NCBI RefSeq assembly: GCF_001412655.1 | Contig: NZ_CP012996.1 | Location: 5,518,001 to 5,582,000, forward strand | Direction of reading: 5' to 3' | DNA length: 64,000 nucleotides | From: Pedobacter sp. PACM 27299 | GTDB taxonomy: Bacteria > Bacteroidota > Bacteroidia > Sphingobacteriales > Sphingobacteriaceae | In this document: positions 63,679-64,000 of the stretch, piece by piece | How the letters are laid out: each line of letters starts with the position of its first letter | Position numbering within the stretch: the stretch's first letter is position 1 | Position numbers and translations under genes: made by a program | Notes under the pieces: model-generated | What the model was told of the DNA's origin: nothing | What the model saw: the letters and a program-made list of their open reading frames with translations, nothing else | Databases searched by the model: none

Positions 63679-64000
63679 ATGTCCCTTAAAAAAGTATACC
63701 TGCTGTTGTGTTTAATGGTTTTTAGCCTCGGCTTAAAGGCCTCATCTATTCTTGTTTATATGGACGAAGACCAGAAGAACCACCTTAAAGCTTATGGTAT
63801 TGCGTACTGGAGCATCCAGCAAAAGGCAGAAGTGAGCTGGTTACTGAATTATAGAGGAGGGAGTTTTCTGCTCCAGTATCACAAAAACATCGAAGATGAA
63901 TGTAAAACCCGCGGCGTTTCTTATCAGGTACTGGCAGATGGAAAGGTAACGGCCATCCTCAATGAAATCAGTGATCCGGAAGTAAACATGGAGGTGGTAA
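63679..64000 (+). CDS. Secreted protein of the Bacteroidota 'asparagine synthetase B-like' type, N-terminal fragment
   Basis: Runs off the window end; 107 residues are visible. A signal peptide (MSLKKVYLLLCLMVFSLGLKA) precedes SSILVYMDEDQKNHLKAYGIAYW and WLLNYRGGSFLLQY. From memory, this opening belongs to a conserved exported Bacteroidota family often annotated as asparagine synthetase B; an exported protein is unlikely to have that activity. The rest of the gene would be needed to judge. Confidence 0.55.
   Translation, partial: MSLKKVYLLLCLMVFSLGLKASSILVYMDEDQKNHLKAYGIAYWSIQQKAEVSWLLNYRGGSFLLQYHKNIEDECKTRGVSYQVLADGKVTAILNEISDPEVNMEVV

Overview
The window looks like chromosomal DNA from a Bacteroidota member of the Sphingobacteriaceae type (Pedobacter-like). 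This is inferred, not database-checked. It rests on a SusC/SusD pair with glycoside hydrolases, DUF4293, DUF5606 and CWC-type small proteins, an IS1595-derived zinc-ribbon regulator, moderate-to-low GC, and repeated matches to the Bacteroidota promoter (TTG or TTTG, about 19-20 bp, then TAnnTTTG). I saw no rRNA, tRNA, CRISPR array, prophage or intact insertion sequence. Most genes are housekeeping genes in short operons separated by clear hairpin terminators.

Layout. 0-7.5 kb: 3' end of dnaX, an acidic protein, a TonB-dependent receptor, Ssb, a ThuA-like protein, an HPP membrane protein, and an Rrf2 regulator plus NAD(P)-binding protein sharing a matching operator. 6.5-10.7 kb: a lipoprotein, a large secreted protein and a MarR-like regulator. 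10.8-12.6 kb: an alkylation-repair pair (AraC-Ogt fusion and AlkA) meeting stop to stop. 12.7-23.8 kb: a polysaccharide utilisation locus with a 7TM-DISM sensor fused to a transposase-derived zinc ribbon, SusC, SusD, GH3, GH30 and a small lipoprotein. The GH3+GH30 content suggests a beta-glucan, possibly beta-1,6-linked. 23.9-31.8 kb: pseudouridine synthase, PanB, CarA, an ABC-2 exporter, aquaporin, enolase and DivIC/FtsB. 31.8-37.7 kb: a minus-strand block with a TRIC-type channel, a VWA-like membrane protein, FabG and the agmatine-to-putrescine enzymes. 37.7-41.7 kb: a dense 11-bp-phased array of DnaA-box-like sequences beside nrdB-nrdA. 42-47.4 kb: RlpA-like protein, MsrB, SucD, an ABC exporter and TruA. 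47.5-55 kb: DUF4293, a DEAD-box helicase, GpsA, a TolC/HlyD pair and a polysaccharide deacetylase. 55.3-64 kb: aconitase, DUF2007, GH1, a MutS-like ATPase, RlmH, an unlisted 42-residue membrane peptide, DUF5606, cyclophilin and the start of another secreted protein.

The two most unusual signals are these. First, about 290 bp at 37814-38104 are built from roughly two dozen same-orientation 11-bp units of the form TGTGGATAACC. This is the DnaA box read on the other strand and marks a candidate replication origin or DnaA-titration site. Second, a membrane sensor at 12717-14624 ends in the DNA-binding half of an IS1595-type transposase, without its catalytic domain. It lies directly upstream of a SusC promoter region that carries a near-identical 19-bp motif twice plus one degenerate copy. 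Together these suggest a one-protein, membrane-bound polysaccharide sensor-regulator and its operator.
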